Source: Ferrovibrio sp. (GTDB taxonomy: Bacteria; Pseudomonadota; Alphaproteobacteria; Ferrovibrionales; Ferrovibrionaceae). From it: a stretch of 64,000 nt of DNA. A model generated the notes under the pieces. That model was not told the origin of the DNA. It did not search any database and saw only the letters and a program-made list of their open reading frames with translations. The position numbers were made by a program, and so were the translations under genes. Below are positions 19,848 through 28,442 of the stretch, one piece after another (positions within the stretch are counted from its first letter, which is position 1; each line of letters starts with the position of its first letter). The stretch covers positions 34,162 through 98,161 of the forward strand of contig NZ_JAHBYG010000010.1 in the NCBI RefSeq assembly GCF_019636075.1, read 5' to 3'.

Positions 19848-20825
19848 TTACGCCGCCGCGCTGCTTGAATCTTGCACGAGATGGCATTCCGCCCAGCGCT
19901 CGCCGCCGCCACGTGCCGGCGTCTGCTTGCTGCACACAGCAATCGCCGCCGGACAACGCGGATGGAAACGGCAACCGCTGGGAAGCTGCGCCGGATTGGG
20001 AACGCTTCGGCCCAGGCCGAGATCCGGGATTCCAGCGCCCGGATCAGGCGCCAACACGGAATTCAGCAAGGCCCGGGTATACGGATGCTGCGGATCGCCG
20101 AAAAGTTTATCTCTGGCAGCATATTCGACGATGCGCCCGAGATACATCACGGCAACCGAGGTGGCCATATGCTCCACCACGGCAAGGTTATGGCTCACGA
20201 ATACATAGCTGAGGCCGAACTCGGCCCGCAGATCCAGCAGCAGATTGAGGATTTGCGATTGCACCGACACGTCCAGCGCCGATGTAGGCTCATCGCAAAC
20301 CAGAATATCTGGGCGCAATGCCAATGCGCGGGCAATCACCACGCGCTGGCGCTGGCCGCCCGAAAGCTGGCTCGGCGGACTGTCGATCAGACGCTGGGGC
20401 AAGCCCACCACATCCAGCAACTTCCGCGCTTTCTGGGCACGGTCGGCTGCGGATCCCACGCCATGAATCCGCAGCGGCTGTTCGATGATCCGTCCAATCG
20501 AATGCCGGGGATTCAAGGCCGAATACGGATCCTGGAAAACATACTGGATGCGACTGGCCACTTCGAGCCGGGGTATGCCGCTTAAAGGTTTTCCATTCAG
20601 CCGCACCTCGCCCGCACTGGGCCGGATCAACCCCATCATGATCTTCGCCAGGGTGGTTTTGCCGCATCCCGACTCCCCCACCAGGCCCAACACTTCGCCG
20701 CGCCGCAAGCTGAGCGATACATCATCCACGGCACGCAGAAAACGGCGACGGAATAATTGTCCGCCAAGCCGGTATTCCTGGCTTACCGCTTTGATTTCAA
20801 AGATCGGCGCTTCTGATTGTGTCAT
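19848..20825 (-). CDS. ABC transporter ATP-binding protein, OppF/DppF family
   Basis: An ATPase of 325 residues: Walker A GESGCGKTT, FQDPYSALNPRHSI, signature LSGGQRQRVVIARAL, Walker B ILVCDEPTSALDV, H-loop VSHNLA, C-terminal GCRFHPRCPAAIAVC. The ATG at 20825 overlaps the preceding gene's stop (ATGA). A longer frame upstream lacks homology. It pairs with the gene at 20822. Confidence 0.96.
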   Translation of the reverse strand: MTQSEAPIFEIKAVSQEYRLGGQLFRRRFLRAVDDVSLSLRRGEVLGLVGESGCGKTTLAKIMMGLIRPSAGEVRLNGKPLSGIPRLEVASRIQYVFQDPYSALNPRHSIGRIIEQPLRIHGVGSAADRAQKARKLLDVVGLPQRLIDSPPSQLSGGQRQRVVIARALALRPDILVCDEPTSALDVSVQSQILNLLLDLRAEFGLSYVFVSHNLAVVEHMATSVAVMYLGRIVEYAARDKLFGDPQHPYTRALLNSVLAPDPGAGIPDLGLGRSVPNPAQLPSGCRFHPRCPAAIAVCSKQTPARGGGERWAECHLVQDSSSAAA

Positions 20826-21847
20826 CGCGACACCTCGTGCATGGCAGCCGAATGCATGGCACCGAACGAGTCCACCGGATGGATGCATTGATATCCCTGG
20901 CCATCGGGAAGTTGCCGCCAGTCGATTTCCGGCGCTGCGCAGCGCTCTTCGGCATATTGGCACCGCTCGCGAAATGCGCAGCCGACGAAATCTCCGATCA
21001 GGGAAGGCACTACGCCTGGGATCGAGGGCAGATGGGTCATGTGCTTATGGCGGCCGGGAATCGGCAGGCATTCCAGCAGACCGCGCGTATAGGGATGGCT
21101 CGGCCGGTTGAAAACCTGGTGGACATCGCCCTGCTCTACAATCTCGCCGGCATACATGATGGCAACTCGGTCCGCCATGCGCGACACCACGCCCAGATCG
21201 TGGGTGATCAAGATCAGGCCCATGCCGAATTCTTCCTGCAGATTGCGCAAAACCCGCAGCAATTCGGCCTGGATGGTCACATCCAACGCGGTGGTCGGCT
21301 CATCGGCCAGCAGCAATTGCGGGCCGCACATCAGCGCCATGGCAATCATCATGCGCTGGCGCAGGCCGCCGGAAAGTTCATGCGGATACTGCTTCAGCCG
21401 CTCGGTGGGCGCGCTGACGCCGATCTTCTCGAACAAGAACAAGGCCCGTTCACGCGCTTCCTTCACACTGACATTGCGGTGCTGGCGATGCACGTCGATC
21501 AATTGCTGTTCGATGGTCAAAGCTGGATTCAGCGAGGTCATCGGCTCCTGAAAGATCATCGCCATGCGGTCTCCGCGCAGACGGTTGAACGCCCTTTCCG
21601 GCAACGACAGCATGTCGGTTCCCTGAAAGCTAAGCATATCCGCTCTACGCAATGCCTTGCGGGGCAGCAAGCCCATCAGCGCCATGGCGGTCAGCGACTT
21701 GCCGCAACCGGACTCGCCAACCAGGCAAAGCGTTTCGCCGCGCTTGAGGCTGAAATCGATGCCGCGCACCGCATGCAGCATTCCCTTGGGCGTCGGGATA
21801 TCAATCCGCAATCCCCTTACATCCAGCAGCATATCGGTCGCATTCAT
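20822..21847 (-). CDS. ABC transporter ATP-binding protein, OppD/DppD family
   Basis: An ATPase of 341 residues: Walker [23 protein letters not shown], signature LSGGLRQRMMIAMAL, Walker [15 protein letters not shown]-loop ITHDLG, and the C-terminal GCAFRERCQYAEERC. The start overlaps the previous permease stop by 4 nt. It has a longer tail after the oligopeptide domain than its island-1 counterpart. Confidence 0.96.
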   Translation of the reverse strand: MNATDMLLDVRGLRIDIPTPKGMLHAVRGIDFSLKRGETLCLVGESGCGKSLTAMALMGLLPRKALRRADMLSFQGTDMLSLPERAFNRLRGDRMAMIFQEPMTSLNPALTIEQQLIDVHRQHRNVSVKEARERALFLFEKIGVSAPTERLKQYPHELSGGLRQRMMIAMALMCGPQLLLADEPTTALDVTIQAELLRVLRNLQEEFGMGLILITHDLGVVSRMADRVAIMYAGEIVEQGDVHQVFNRPSHPYTRGLLECLPIPGRHKHMTHLPSIPGVVPSLIGDFVGCAFRERCQYAEERCAAPEIDWRQLPDGQGYQCIHPVDSFGAMHSAAMHEVSR

Positions 21848-22740
21848 CGGTTACGGCCCTCTGGCGCTGTGATATCGCGCAAGCCGTCACCCGTCATGTT
21901 GGTGGCCAGCACAAGCACAAACAGGAAAGTGCCTGGAATCGTGATCAACCATGGATCGAAGAAAACATCGGCCCGGCCCTCCGCGATCATCAGGCCCCAG
22001 GATGGTGTAGGCGCCGGCACGCCAATGCCAAGGAATGACAGAGCAGCCTCCAGCACGATTGCCTGGGCGATTTCCAGCGTGGCCACCACCAACAGGTTAT
22101 TGACGACGTTCGGCAGTATCTCCTGCATCACAATCTGGAAATTGGAAGCGCCCTGCACCTTGGCCGCCACGATGAAATCGGCAGAGCGTATCTGCTGCGT
22201 GGTGGCGCGCATGACGATTGCAAACCGATCCCATAACAGCAGCCCCAGCACGGCTATCACGATCTGCAGAGACGATCCGACCAGCGCGACTACGGCAAGC
22301 GCCACCAGCACCACCGGAATCGCCAGGCGAGCGGTGATCAGGAAGGAGATAACCGTATCGACGCGTCCACCGAAATAGCCCGCAGTCACCCCGAGCGCGG
22401 TGCCGATCAAACAAGAGATGATCGTGACGCTAAGGCCGACGAAGAGCGAAACCCGAGCGCCATAGAAAATACGAGACAGGTAATCCCGGCCAACCTGGTC
22501 GGTGCCGAATGGATGCTGCCAGTTGCCGCCATCCATCCATACCGGAGGCCGCATGCGCGCCATCAAATCCTGCGCATACGGATCGTAAGGCGCCAACATC
22601 GGCGCAAGGATGGCCATCAATGCAAACACGGCCAGCACGCAGAAGCCGAGCATGAAGCCGGTATGCTGGCGCCACCGCGGCAGAATCAGGGTAACCATGG
22701 ATTTGGCGCCAGCAGTGGGCATTACAGGTGCGGCGCTCAT
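21844..22740 (-). CDS. ABC transporter permease, OppC/DppC family
   Basis: A membrane subunit of 298 residues with one N-terminal helix (LGFCVLAVFALMAILAPML), the HPFGTDQVGRDYLSR motif typical of OppC, and five further helices. The docking loop contains SADFIVAAKVQGAS and MQEILPNVVNNLL. Start is ATG 22740, overlapping the preceding stop (ATGA). A longer frame to 22872 lies inside the upstream permease gene and is not used. Confidence 0.95.
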   Translation of the reverse strand: MSAAPVMPTAGAKSMVTLILPRWRQHTGFMLGFCVLAVFALMAILAPMLAPYDPYAQDLMARMRPPVWMDGGNWQHPFGTDQVGRDYLSRIFYGARVSLFVGLSVTIISCLIGTALGVTAGYFGGRVDTVISFLITARLAIPVVLVALAVVALVGSSLQIVIAVLGLLLWDRFAIVMRATTQQIRSADFIVAAKVQGASNFQIVMQEILPNVVNNLLVVATLEIAQAIVLEAALSFLGIGVPAPTPSWGLMIAEGRADVFFDPWLITIPGTFLFVLVLATNMTGDGLRDITAPEGRNR

Positions 22741-23654
22741 GCAATCCTCATACGCGGATCGAGCCAGGCATTGACCACATCGGCCAGGAAGGTCAGCACG
22801 ATGTAGAACAGCGAAAAACACAGCACCAGCGCCTGAATCACAGGAAGATCGCTGCGCAGGATGGATTCCCAAGCCAGGCGCCCGGCTCCATGGATGGCAA
22901 AAACGCTTTCCACCACCACCGATCCGGCCAGCATATAGCCGAACTGCGCCGCAGCCAGGCTGACCACCGGGATCAACGCGTTGCGCAGGGCGTATTTCAG
23001 CAGAATCTTATGAGGCACGATGCCCATGGCGCGCGCCGTGCGGATGTAATCCGTATCCAGCACGCTGATCATGCCGGAGCGTGTCAGGCGCATGATGGCG
23101 GGGGCAGCGAAATAAGACAGCACCACCATCGGCATAATGTAATGCTTCCAGCTATCGAGGCCCGAACTCGGCAGGATCGGATACGTAACGCTGAATGCAA
23201 TCACCAAAAGCAGCGCGAACCAGAAGGTCGGCATCGCCTGCCCTACCACAGCGAAAAGCAGCGCGAAGCGATCCACCTTGGTGTTGGGCCGGCAACCGGC
23301 TGCAACACCAAGAGGCACGCCAATGGCAATCGCAAGCAGAATGGCCCAGGCGCCCAGCCTCATGGTGGTGAGCATGCGTTCGACCAGAATTGCGGAAACC
23401 GGCATATCGAAATACAGGCTGCGGCCGAGATCCCCGGTGACAAAACCGCCAAGCCACGACAGATACTGGACGATGATGGGGCGGTCGAAACCATAAGCCT
23501 GGCGGATACGGATCACATCGGCCATGCTGCCGGATTCTCCGGCCATGCGCGTTGCCGGGTCGCCGCCGGCAAACATCAGGAAGAAGGTTGCCAGCGATAC
23601 AGCCAGGATGAGCAAGATTCCCGACAGCGACCGGCGCAATATATAACGATACAT
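22737..23654 (-). CDS. ABC transporter permease, OppB/DppB family
   Basis: A membrane subunit of 305 residues starting MYRYILRRSLSG, with GGDPATRMAGESGS, about six helices, and the docking loop TDYIRTARAMGIV followed by LLKYALRNALIPVV. GAGG precedes the ATG. It follows the binding-protein gene across a 65-nt spacer containing a strong stem-loop, then couples tightly to the other permease. Confidence 0.95.
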   Translation of the reverse strand: MYRYILRRSLSGILLILAVSLATFFLMFAGGDPATRMAGESGSMADVIRIRQAYGFDRPIIVQYLSWLGGFVTGDLGRSLYFDMPVSAILVERMLTTMRLGAWAILLAIAIGVPLGVAAGCRPNTKVDRFALLFAVVGQAMPTFWFALLLVIAFSVTYPILPSSGLDSWKHYIMPMVVLSYFAAPAIMRLTRSGMISVLDTDYIRTARAMGIVPHKILLKYALRNALIPVVSLAAAQFGYMLAGSVVVESVFAIHGAGRLAWESILRSDLPVIQALVLCFSLFYIVLTFLADVVNAWLDPRMRIA

Positions 23655-23677
23655 TCTGCCTCACATGCTGCAATCGA

Positions 23678-23706
23678 CCACCGGCAGGATACCATCCCGC
23701 CGGTGG
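23678..23706 (-). other. Perfect 8-bp stem-loop between binding-protein and permease genes
   Basis: CCACCGGC and GCCGGTGG pair around a 13-nt loop, in the only sizeable gap inside this ABC operon. It is placed as the stem-loop in the first island is, directly after the binding-protein gene, which suggests a shared means of making more binding protein than permease. Confidence 0.65.
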
Positions 23707-23719
23707 CATTTCCGTATTT

Positions 23720-25240
23720 TTACTTCCAGGCAGCCTTGTAGAACGGCACGAACTCATCCGGATCGACATCCAGCGACAGATTACTGCTTTGCGCCGTGTT
23801 GACGCTGAACGCCCATAGCGGCAGCCAATAGGCTTGATCGGCAACCCGCTTCTGCGCCGTTTCGTAATGCTTTTTACGCACATCGCGATCCAGCGTGGTA
23901 TCGGCGATTTTCACTTCCGCGATCACCTGCGGGTCTTTCACTACGTCATCACCGGTGCCGCCGAAGAACGGGCTGGTCCCCAGGCCGGCATCGGCAATGC
24001 CGTAAGCGCCCCAGCTGGACAGATAGGTGGGCGCCTTGCCTTCGATATAATTCGTCCGCATCACGGCCGATTGCTGCTCGTTGATGCTGGCCTTGATGCC
24101 AACGGCGGTAAGATTGGCGGCAATGGCCTCCACCTGCGCGCGGGGAAAGCTGGTCGCGGTCAGCAGTTCCAGCGGAAACCCGTTGGGATAACCGGCCGCT
24201 GCGAGCAGATCCTTGGCCTTTTTCGGATCGTAGGCATACTTAGTCACATCCTGCGAACAGGCGAACGCAATCGGGTGGCAAGCGGTGGCAATCGATGCGG
24301 CCGCACCGCCCACCAGGGCCTTGATTATGTCTTCCTTGTTCACGGCATGATTGATGGCCTGTCGCACGCGCACATCGGCTATCGGGCTATTGCCGCCATT
24401 ATAGTTGGGATTCATGCCCATGAAGGCAAAGCGCAGGATCGGCGCGCTCTTCACGGTCAGGTTCGGCCGGGCCGACAGCCGCTTGGCGGCATCATGCGGC
24501 ACGCGCCAGATCCAATCCAATTGGCCATTCATCAGTTCGGCATATTGCACATTCGCTTCTGGCAGAACCTTGGCAACCATGCGCTTGATGGCCGGGCGGC
24601 CCTTCGGGCTTTCGGCATAATGCTGGTCGAAACGCTCCAGCACGAAGCGGGTGCCGGTTGTCATCTCAACCAGACGATACGGCCCGGTACCGATCGGCTT
24701 TGCCGACATGCCGGCGGAGCCAACGGCTTCGAGATGATGCTTCGGGTAGATCGGCAGCGGGCCGGCCAACATTTCCAGCGCCAGCGGGTATACCGACTTC
24801 ATGCGAACCCGGACCGAATACGGGCCGGTCTTTTCCACCACGTCGATCCAGTTCACCGTAATCTGGTAGCGGGTGTTGTATTCCTTCTTGGTCACCTGAT
24901 TGAGGGTGTATTCCACGTCATCGGCGGTCAGCTCTTTGCCATCGTGGAACTTCACGCCCTTGCGGATCACGAAGTCGATCGTCTTGTCATCCACGACCGT
25001 GTAGGACTCTGCCAGCGCCGGGCGGAATTCGCCGGTCTTGAGGTCCTTCATCAGCAAGTTGTCGTAGAGCATGCGAGCCAGAATGAGGCCCGAGCGGGAG
25101 ATTTCCTTATAGCCATCCAGCGTGCTGACTTCTTCTTCGAAGGCAACATTCAGAGTGTCGTCGGCCTTGCCGGCCATGGCCTGGCCAGACACGGAGGCAA
25201 TGGCGATTGCCGTGGCAATGTTCAGTATCCGAAAGCGCAT
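23720..25240 (-). CDS. Extracellular solute-binding protein, family 5
   Basis: Periplasmic ligand-binding protein of 506 residues for the second importer. A Sec signal peptide (MRFRILNIATAIAIASVSGQAMA, with cleavage after AMA) precedes a mature start near GKADDTLNVAF. Family landmarks are STLDGYKE, IRKGVKFHDGKELTADDVE, GTGPYR and LDVDPDEFVPF at the C-terminus. It sits between the dipeptidase homologue (upstream, 58 nt) and the permeases. The peptidase neighbour suggests a dipeptide or modified amino acid as ligand. Confidence 0.95.
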   Translation of the reverse strand: MRFRILNIATAIAIASVSGQAMAGKADDTLNVAFEEEVSTLDGYKEISRSGLILARMLYDNLLMKDLKTGEFRPALAESYTVVDDKTIDFVIRKGVKFHDGKELTADDVEYTLNQVTKKEYNTRYQITVNWIDVVEKTGPYSVRVRMKSVYPLALEMLAGPLPIYPKHHLEAVGSAGMSAKPIGTGPYRLVEMTTGTRFVLERFDQHYAESPKGRPAIKRMVAKVLPEANVQYAELMNGQLDWIWRVPHDAAKRLSARPNLTVKSAPILRFAFMGMNPNYNGGNSPIADVRVRQAINHAVNKEDIIKALVGGAAASIATACHPIAFACSQDVTKYAYDPKKAKDLLAAAGYPNGFPLELLTATSFPRAQVEAIAANLTAVGIKASINEQQSAVMRTNYIEGKAPTYLSSWGAYGIADAGLGTSPFFGGTGDDVVKDPQVIAEVKIADTTLDRDVRKKHYETAQKRVADQAYWLPLWAFSVNTAQSSNLSLDVDPDEFVPFYKAAWK

Positions 25241-25298
25241 TTCTAATCCCCGTTTCTGTTAAGCGATGAGTGAGCGTTTCTTGAGGTTCGGTTCGGGC

Positions 25299-26306
25299 TT
25301 AGCTGCCCCATACGGCGCGGAATACCCGCATCCAGTTGCCGCCCAGGATTTTGCGGATATCGGCTTCGTTGAAGCCGCGCTTCACGAGGGCCGCGGTCAA
25401 GTTCGGCATCTGGTCCGGCGTGCCGATCCCTTCCGGGTAATAGTAAGGCGGCGGCGGGTAGGCAGCGGGCGTCCAGCGGCCCGAGGCAATCGTTTCCTCG
25501 TAGAACTTCATCGCCGCATCGTCTGGCGTGTATGGCGACTGGCCGAGGAAATAGTCGATGCCGAGCGCAACATGGTCGATGCCGACCAGATCGGCCACAT
25601 AGCTGATATGGTCGATGAACTGATCCAGGGTCGGGCGTTTGTCGGCGGCCACGAAGGGCGGAAAGCCGACGATGCCGGTCAGGCCGCCGGTGGCCGCGGC
25701 GGCCTTGATCTGCTCGTCCAACACATTGCGCGGCGTGCCATACACCGCACGCGGATTGGCATGGGAAAACACCGTGGGCGCCGAGGAAGCCTCGAAAGCA
25801 TCCATCGTGGTGCGATAGCCGGTGTGCGAGCAATCCACGATGATGCGCGCCTGGTTCATGCGAGCGATGGCCTTCAGGCCGAATTTGCTCAGGCCGGCAT
25901 CGGTGCGCTCTTCGCAACCATCGCCCACGCGGTTCTTCACATTGTAGGTCAGCTGGATCATGCCCACGCCAAGCGACTTGTAGGCATCCACCAGATCAAG
26001 GCTGTCTTCCAGCGGGTCGGTGCCCTGGAAGTGGAAGATCACGCCAATCTTGTTGGTCCGCTTGGCCTCTTCGATATCCGCCGCGCTGCGCACCAGGATG
26101 GCATCGCCGCGTTCGCGGATATACTGCACCCAGCTGCCCAGGCCGCGCATGGTGGTGGCGGCATTCTCCCAACCGCCAACGGTGGGGGCAATCGCGGTCA
26201 ACCCACCCTTCTTGTAAACATCGAGCATGTCCTTCTGGTGCAACAGCGGACAAACCGGGTCGATGATGATGGCGTCTGCATGCAGAGACTGAGCGTCGAC
26301 TGGCAT
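25299..26306 (-). CDS. M19 membrane-dipeptidase family protein with altered metal site
   Basis: A 335-residue homologue of renal-type dipeptidases, which normally hydrolyse dipeptides using two zinc ions. The barrel framework is clear: LTYNVKNRVGDG, GLSKFGLKAIARMN, VDCSHTGYRT and FSHANPRAV. The two later metal histidines, H161 and H182, are present. The usual N-terminal His-x-Asp (DGHND) reads DPVCP (V18, P20), and the bridging Glu is Q94 (FHFQGTD). It is therefore either a mononuclear variant, a lyase or racemase-like relative, or a binding protein. No signal peptide, so cytosolic. It heads the importer operon, so it probably acts on the imported compound. Confidence 0.85.
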   Translation of the reverse strand: MPVDAQSLHADAIIIDPVCPLLHQKDMLDVYKKGGLTAIAPTVGGWENAATTMRGLGSWVQYIRERGDAILVRSAADIEEAKRTNKIGVIFHFQGTDPLEDSLDLVDAYKSLGVGMIQLTYNVKNRVGDGCEERTDAGLSKFGLKAIARMNQARIIVDCSHTGYRTTMDAFEASSAPTVFSHANPRAVYGTPRNVLDEQIKAAAATGGLTGIVGFPPFVAADKRPTLDQFIDHISYVADLVGIDHVALGIDYFLGQSPYTPDDAAMKFYEETIASGRWTPAAYPPPPYYYPEGIGTPDQMPNLTAALVKRGFNEADIRKILGGNWMRVFRAVWGS

Positions 26307-26712
26307 TCTGGTTGGTTCCCCTCATTGGCGGGATAAGCCCCGCGGCGAATAAACAGCGATTACGGGCGTAACCGGTTCGTGCCGGCATAGTTATCATTAC
26401 GACAAAAATTTTCCAATACGAAAATTAATATCAAAATTGGGAATATTTTAGGCGGCTTTTTTAATAGTCCGCCCGTTTGTTGGGCTATCCAAAAAATCCC
26501 CGCCTGTCAAAAAATATTATTTAAAACATAATGTTATTTAAAATTCGGAGAAAAAAATCGCAAACCGATGGTTAAACCGGCATCAGTTTCGACTGCCTTG
26601 AAAAAATTTCGAATCCGATATCTAGTGAGGCGGAGGACGCTAGGCGGACCGCCGATTCTTCTTTTAGGGGCGGTGACGAGAACTCAAAGGCCGCCGGGCA
26701 GACATATCTCGC
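26307..26712. other. AT-rich divergent regulatory region
   Basis: This 406-nt spacer separates the dipeptidase/transport operon (minus) from its likely regulator (plus). The stretch 26397-26560 is far more AT-rich than anything else in the window except the right edge. It holds several A/T tracts, an imperfect dyad (TTCCAAT near 26412 and ATTGGGAA near 26437) and a 10-bp direct repeat. No gene is convincing here. Confidence 0.6.
26517..26543. repeat. 10-bp direct repeat TTATTTAAAA
   Basis: TTATTTAAAA occurs at 26517-26526 and again at 26534-26543, 17 bp start to start, within the AT-rich spacer. It could be paired regulator half-sites, an UP-element-like promoter feature or a slippage product. 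Confidence 0.5.
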
Positions 26713-27402
26713 ATGAATCAACTCCCTCGCACGAAACTGGTGAAATCGGCCGACGCCTCCCCTAATACGGGAGTTCAGCCGGTGCAGGGCAGTCATGTCG
26801 ATCTCGGATCGAGGGTTCGCGGCATCCGGCAATCCAAGCGCATGACGCTGAAGGATGTCGCCAACCGCTCCGGCCTGGCCGTGGCCACGCTTTCCAAGGT
26901 GGAGAATAACCGGCTCTCGCCAACCTACGAAAACATCATCCGGCTGGCGCGCGGCCTGGATGTGGATATCGCGGTGCTGTTCTCCGACCAGCCGCAGCTT
27001 TCGCCCCATGGCCGGCGTTCCATCACACGGCTTGGCCAGGGCAAGGTTTTCGAAACCGAGACCTATAATTACGAGATGCTCTGCACCGATGTGGTCGGCA
27101 AGCGCATCATCCCCCTGAAGGCACGCATCAAGCAGCGGGAATGGAAGGATTTCAGCCCGCTGATCAAGCATGAGGGCGAAGAGGTCATATATGTCCTCAC
27201 CGGCCGCATCAGGCTGATCACCGAATTCTACGAAGAGGTGATCCTGGAGCCCGGCGATTGCGTGTATTTCGACAGCACAATGGGCCATGTCTGCCTGGCC
27301 CATGGGCTGGAAGACGCCGAAGTGTTTTGGGTCTGCTCGAGCTCCGATGCCATCAACGTGGTTGAAAACAGCCACGAATCCGCCCGCCCGCGCAGCAAGT
27401 AG
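26713..27402 (+). CDS. XRE-family regulator with C-terminal cupin domain
   Basis: A 229-residue regulator. The helix-turn-helix covers about residues 31-87 (VRGIRQSKRMTLKDVANRSG, then TLSKVENNRLSPTYENI), and a single-domain cupin spans about 115-215 (KHEGEEVIYVLTGRI, LEPGDCVYFDSTMGHVC). This architecture (PuuR/SutR-like) usually senses a small amine or amino-acid ligand in the cupin. It is divergent from the dipeptidase/ABC/oxidase operon, which it most likely controls. An N-terminal tail of about 30 residues precedes the HTH. Confidence 0.92.
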   Translation: MNQLPRTKLVKSADASPNTGVQPVQGSHVDLGSRVRGIRQSKRMTLKDVANRSGLAVATLSKVENNRLSPTYENIIRLARGLDVDIAVLFSDQPQLSPHGRRSITRLGQGKVFETETYNYEMLCTDVVGKRIIPLKARIKQREWKDFSPLIKHEGEEVIYVLTGRIRLITEFYEEVILEPGDCVYFDSTMGHVCLAHGLEDAEVFWVCSSSDAINVVENSHESARPRSK

Positions 27403-27418
27403 GGCCTAACCGGCCCTA
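27400..27418 (+). other. Stem-loop overlapping the XRE gene stop codon
   Basis: TAGGGCC and GGCCCTA pair around a 5-nt loop, with the TAG stop inside the 5' arm. No T-tract follows, so it is a possible weak terminator or 3' mRNA-protecting hairpin. Confidence 0.35.
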
Positions 27419-27544
27419 TACTGGTGACGGATCAGGTATAACGGCCATCACATTCCTGGCGCTTAAGGCCCCTCGCCGACTTGGCCGGATCGGGCGTATA
27501 CTGCCCTCGCCTCCGCCTCAAGCGCGCCCTCAGGAAGCCGTCCG

Positions 27545-28435
27545 ATGACCGATCCCGGCCCCGCCTCATCCCATACCGGGCATGACCACAGTCTGCCGCG
27601 CAAGCTGACCACCATCTTCTGCGCCGATGTGCAGGGCTACAGCGCCCTGGTGGAGGCCGACGAGGTGGCCACCGTGGGCCGCCTGAAGCTTTATCGTGCC
27701 GACCTGATCGCCGAGATCGAGCAGCATCATGGCCGTGTGGTGAATACCTGGGGCGATGGCCTGCTGGCCGATTTCCCCTCCCCGGTTGAAGCGGTATTCG
27801 CGGCCGTGGCGGCGCAGCGCCGCATCAATCAGCGCAATGCCGCCTTGCGTACAGAACAACCCGCCGCGCCGCTGATGTTGTTCCGCATCGGCATCAATCT
27901 GGGCGATGTGATGGTGGACGGCACCGACCTCTATGGCGACGGCGTGAACATCGCCGCGCGCCTGGAATCCCTGGCCGAGCCGGGTGGCGTGTGCATCTCT
28001 GGCGCGGTGTTCGAGCAGGTGCGCAAGAAGCTGGATTTCGGCTTCGATTTCATCGGCTCGCGCGAAATCAAGAATATCGCCGAGCCGGTGCCGGCCTATC
28101 GCATCATGGTGGAAGGCAGCGCGCCGGCCAAAGCCAGCCAGCCGCCTGTTACGCCCCAGCCGGAACCCGCAAGCGGCCGGCCCGCCCAGGCCGGTGAAGC
28201 TGCCCAAACTGGTGAAGCCACCCAGGCCGACGAAGCCACCCGGATTCGCAAATGGCGGCAGATGGCCTGGCGCTTTGCCGTGCTGGGGCTGTTTCTGCTG
28301 CTGATCAATCTGGCCACCAGCCCGCGCAGCCTTTGGGTTTTCTGGCCGCTGCTGGGCTTTTGCCTGCTGCTGATGATGCGCTACCCGATGGGTGTGCATC
28401 CCCGTGTGATGTGGCCGCTTTGGCGCCGGGATTGA
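27545..28435 (+). CDS. Class III nucleotide cyclase with C-terminal two-helix membrane anchor
   Basis: A 296-residue adenylate/guanylate cyclase homologue. The catalytic domain spans about residues 20-185: metal Asp D28 (FCADVQGYS) and D71 (TWGDGLLADF), transition-state N135 and R139 (GDGVNIAARLE). N67 sits where many relatives have Lys, so base specificity is open. A Pro/Ala/Glu linker with three copies of an 18-bp repeat leads to two C-terminal membrane helices (about 242-258 and 264-279). Most relatives with this catalytic domain carry TPR or sensor domains instead. The gene is convergent with a membrane-protein gene only 7 nt away. Confidence 0.88.
   Translation: MTDPGPASSHTGHDHSLPRKLTTIFCADVQGYSALVEADEVATVGRLKLYRADLIAEIEQHHGRVVNTWGDGLLADFPSPVEAVFAAVAAQRRINQRNAALRTEQPAAPLMLFRIGINLGDVMVDGTDLYGDGVNIAARLESLAEPGGVCISGAVFEQVRKKLDFGFDFIGSREIKNIAEPVPAYRIMVEGSAPAKASQPPVTPQPEPASGRPAQAGEAAQTGEATQADEATRIRKWRQMAWRFAVLGLFLLLINLATSPRSLWVFWPLLGFCLLLMMRYPMGVHPRVMWPLWRRD
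28187..28240 (+). repeat. Three 18-bp tandem repeats in the cyclase linker
   Basis: Three consecutive 18-bp units encode QAGEAA, QTGEAT and QADEAT. They are in frame, so copy-number change would alter only linker length between the catalytic domain and the membrane anchor. Confidence 0.75.
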
Positions 28436-28442
28436 GCCGGCC

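Noticed and set aside
20819..22378. A 519-codon plus-strand frame opposite the OppD and OppC genes
   Set aside because: Low-complexity Gln/His/Arg translation. The minus strand has Walker A/B and permease motifs in a coupled operon.
28187..28240. CRISPR-like array
   Set aside because: Three in-frame 18-bp units without spacers inside a coding region are a protein linker repeat, not a CRISPR array. No cas genes are seen.
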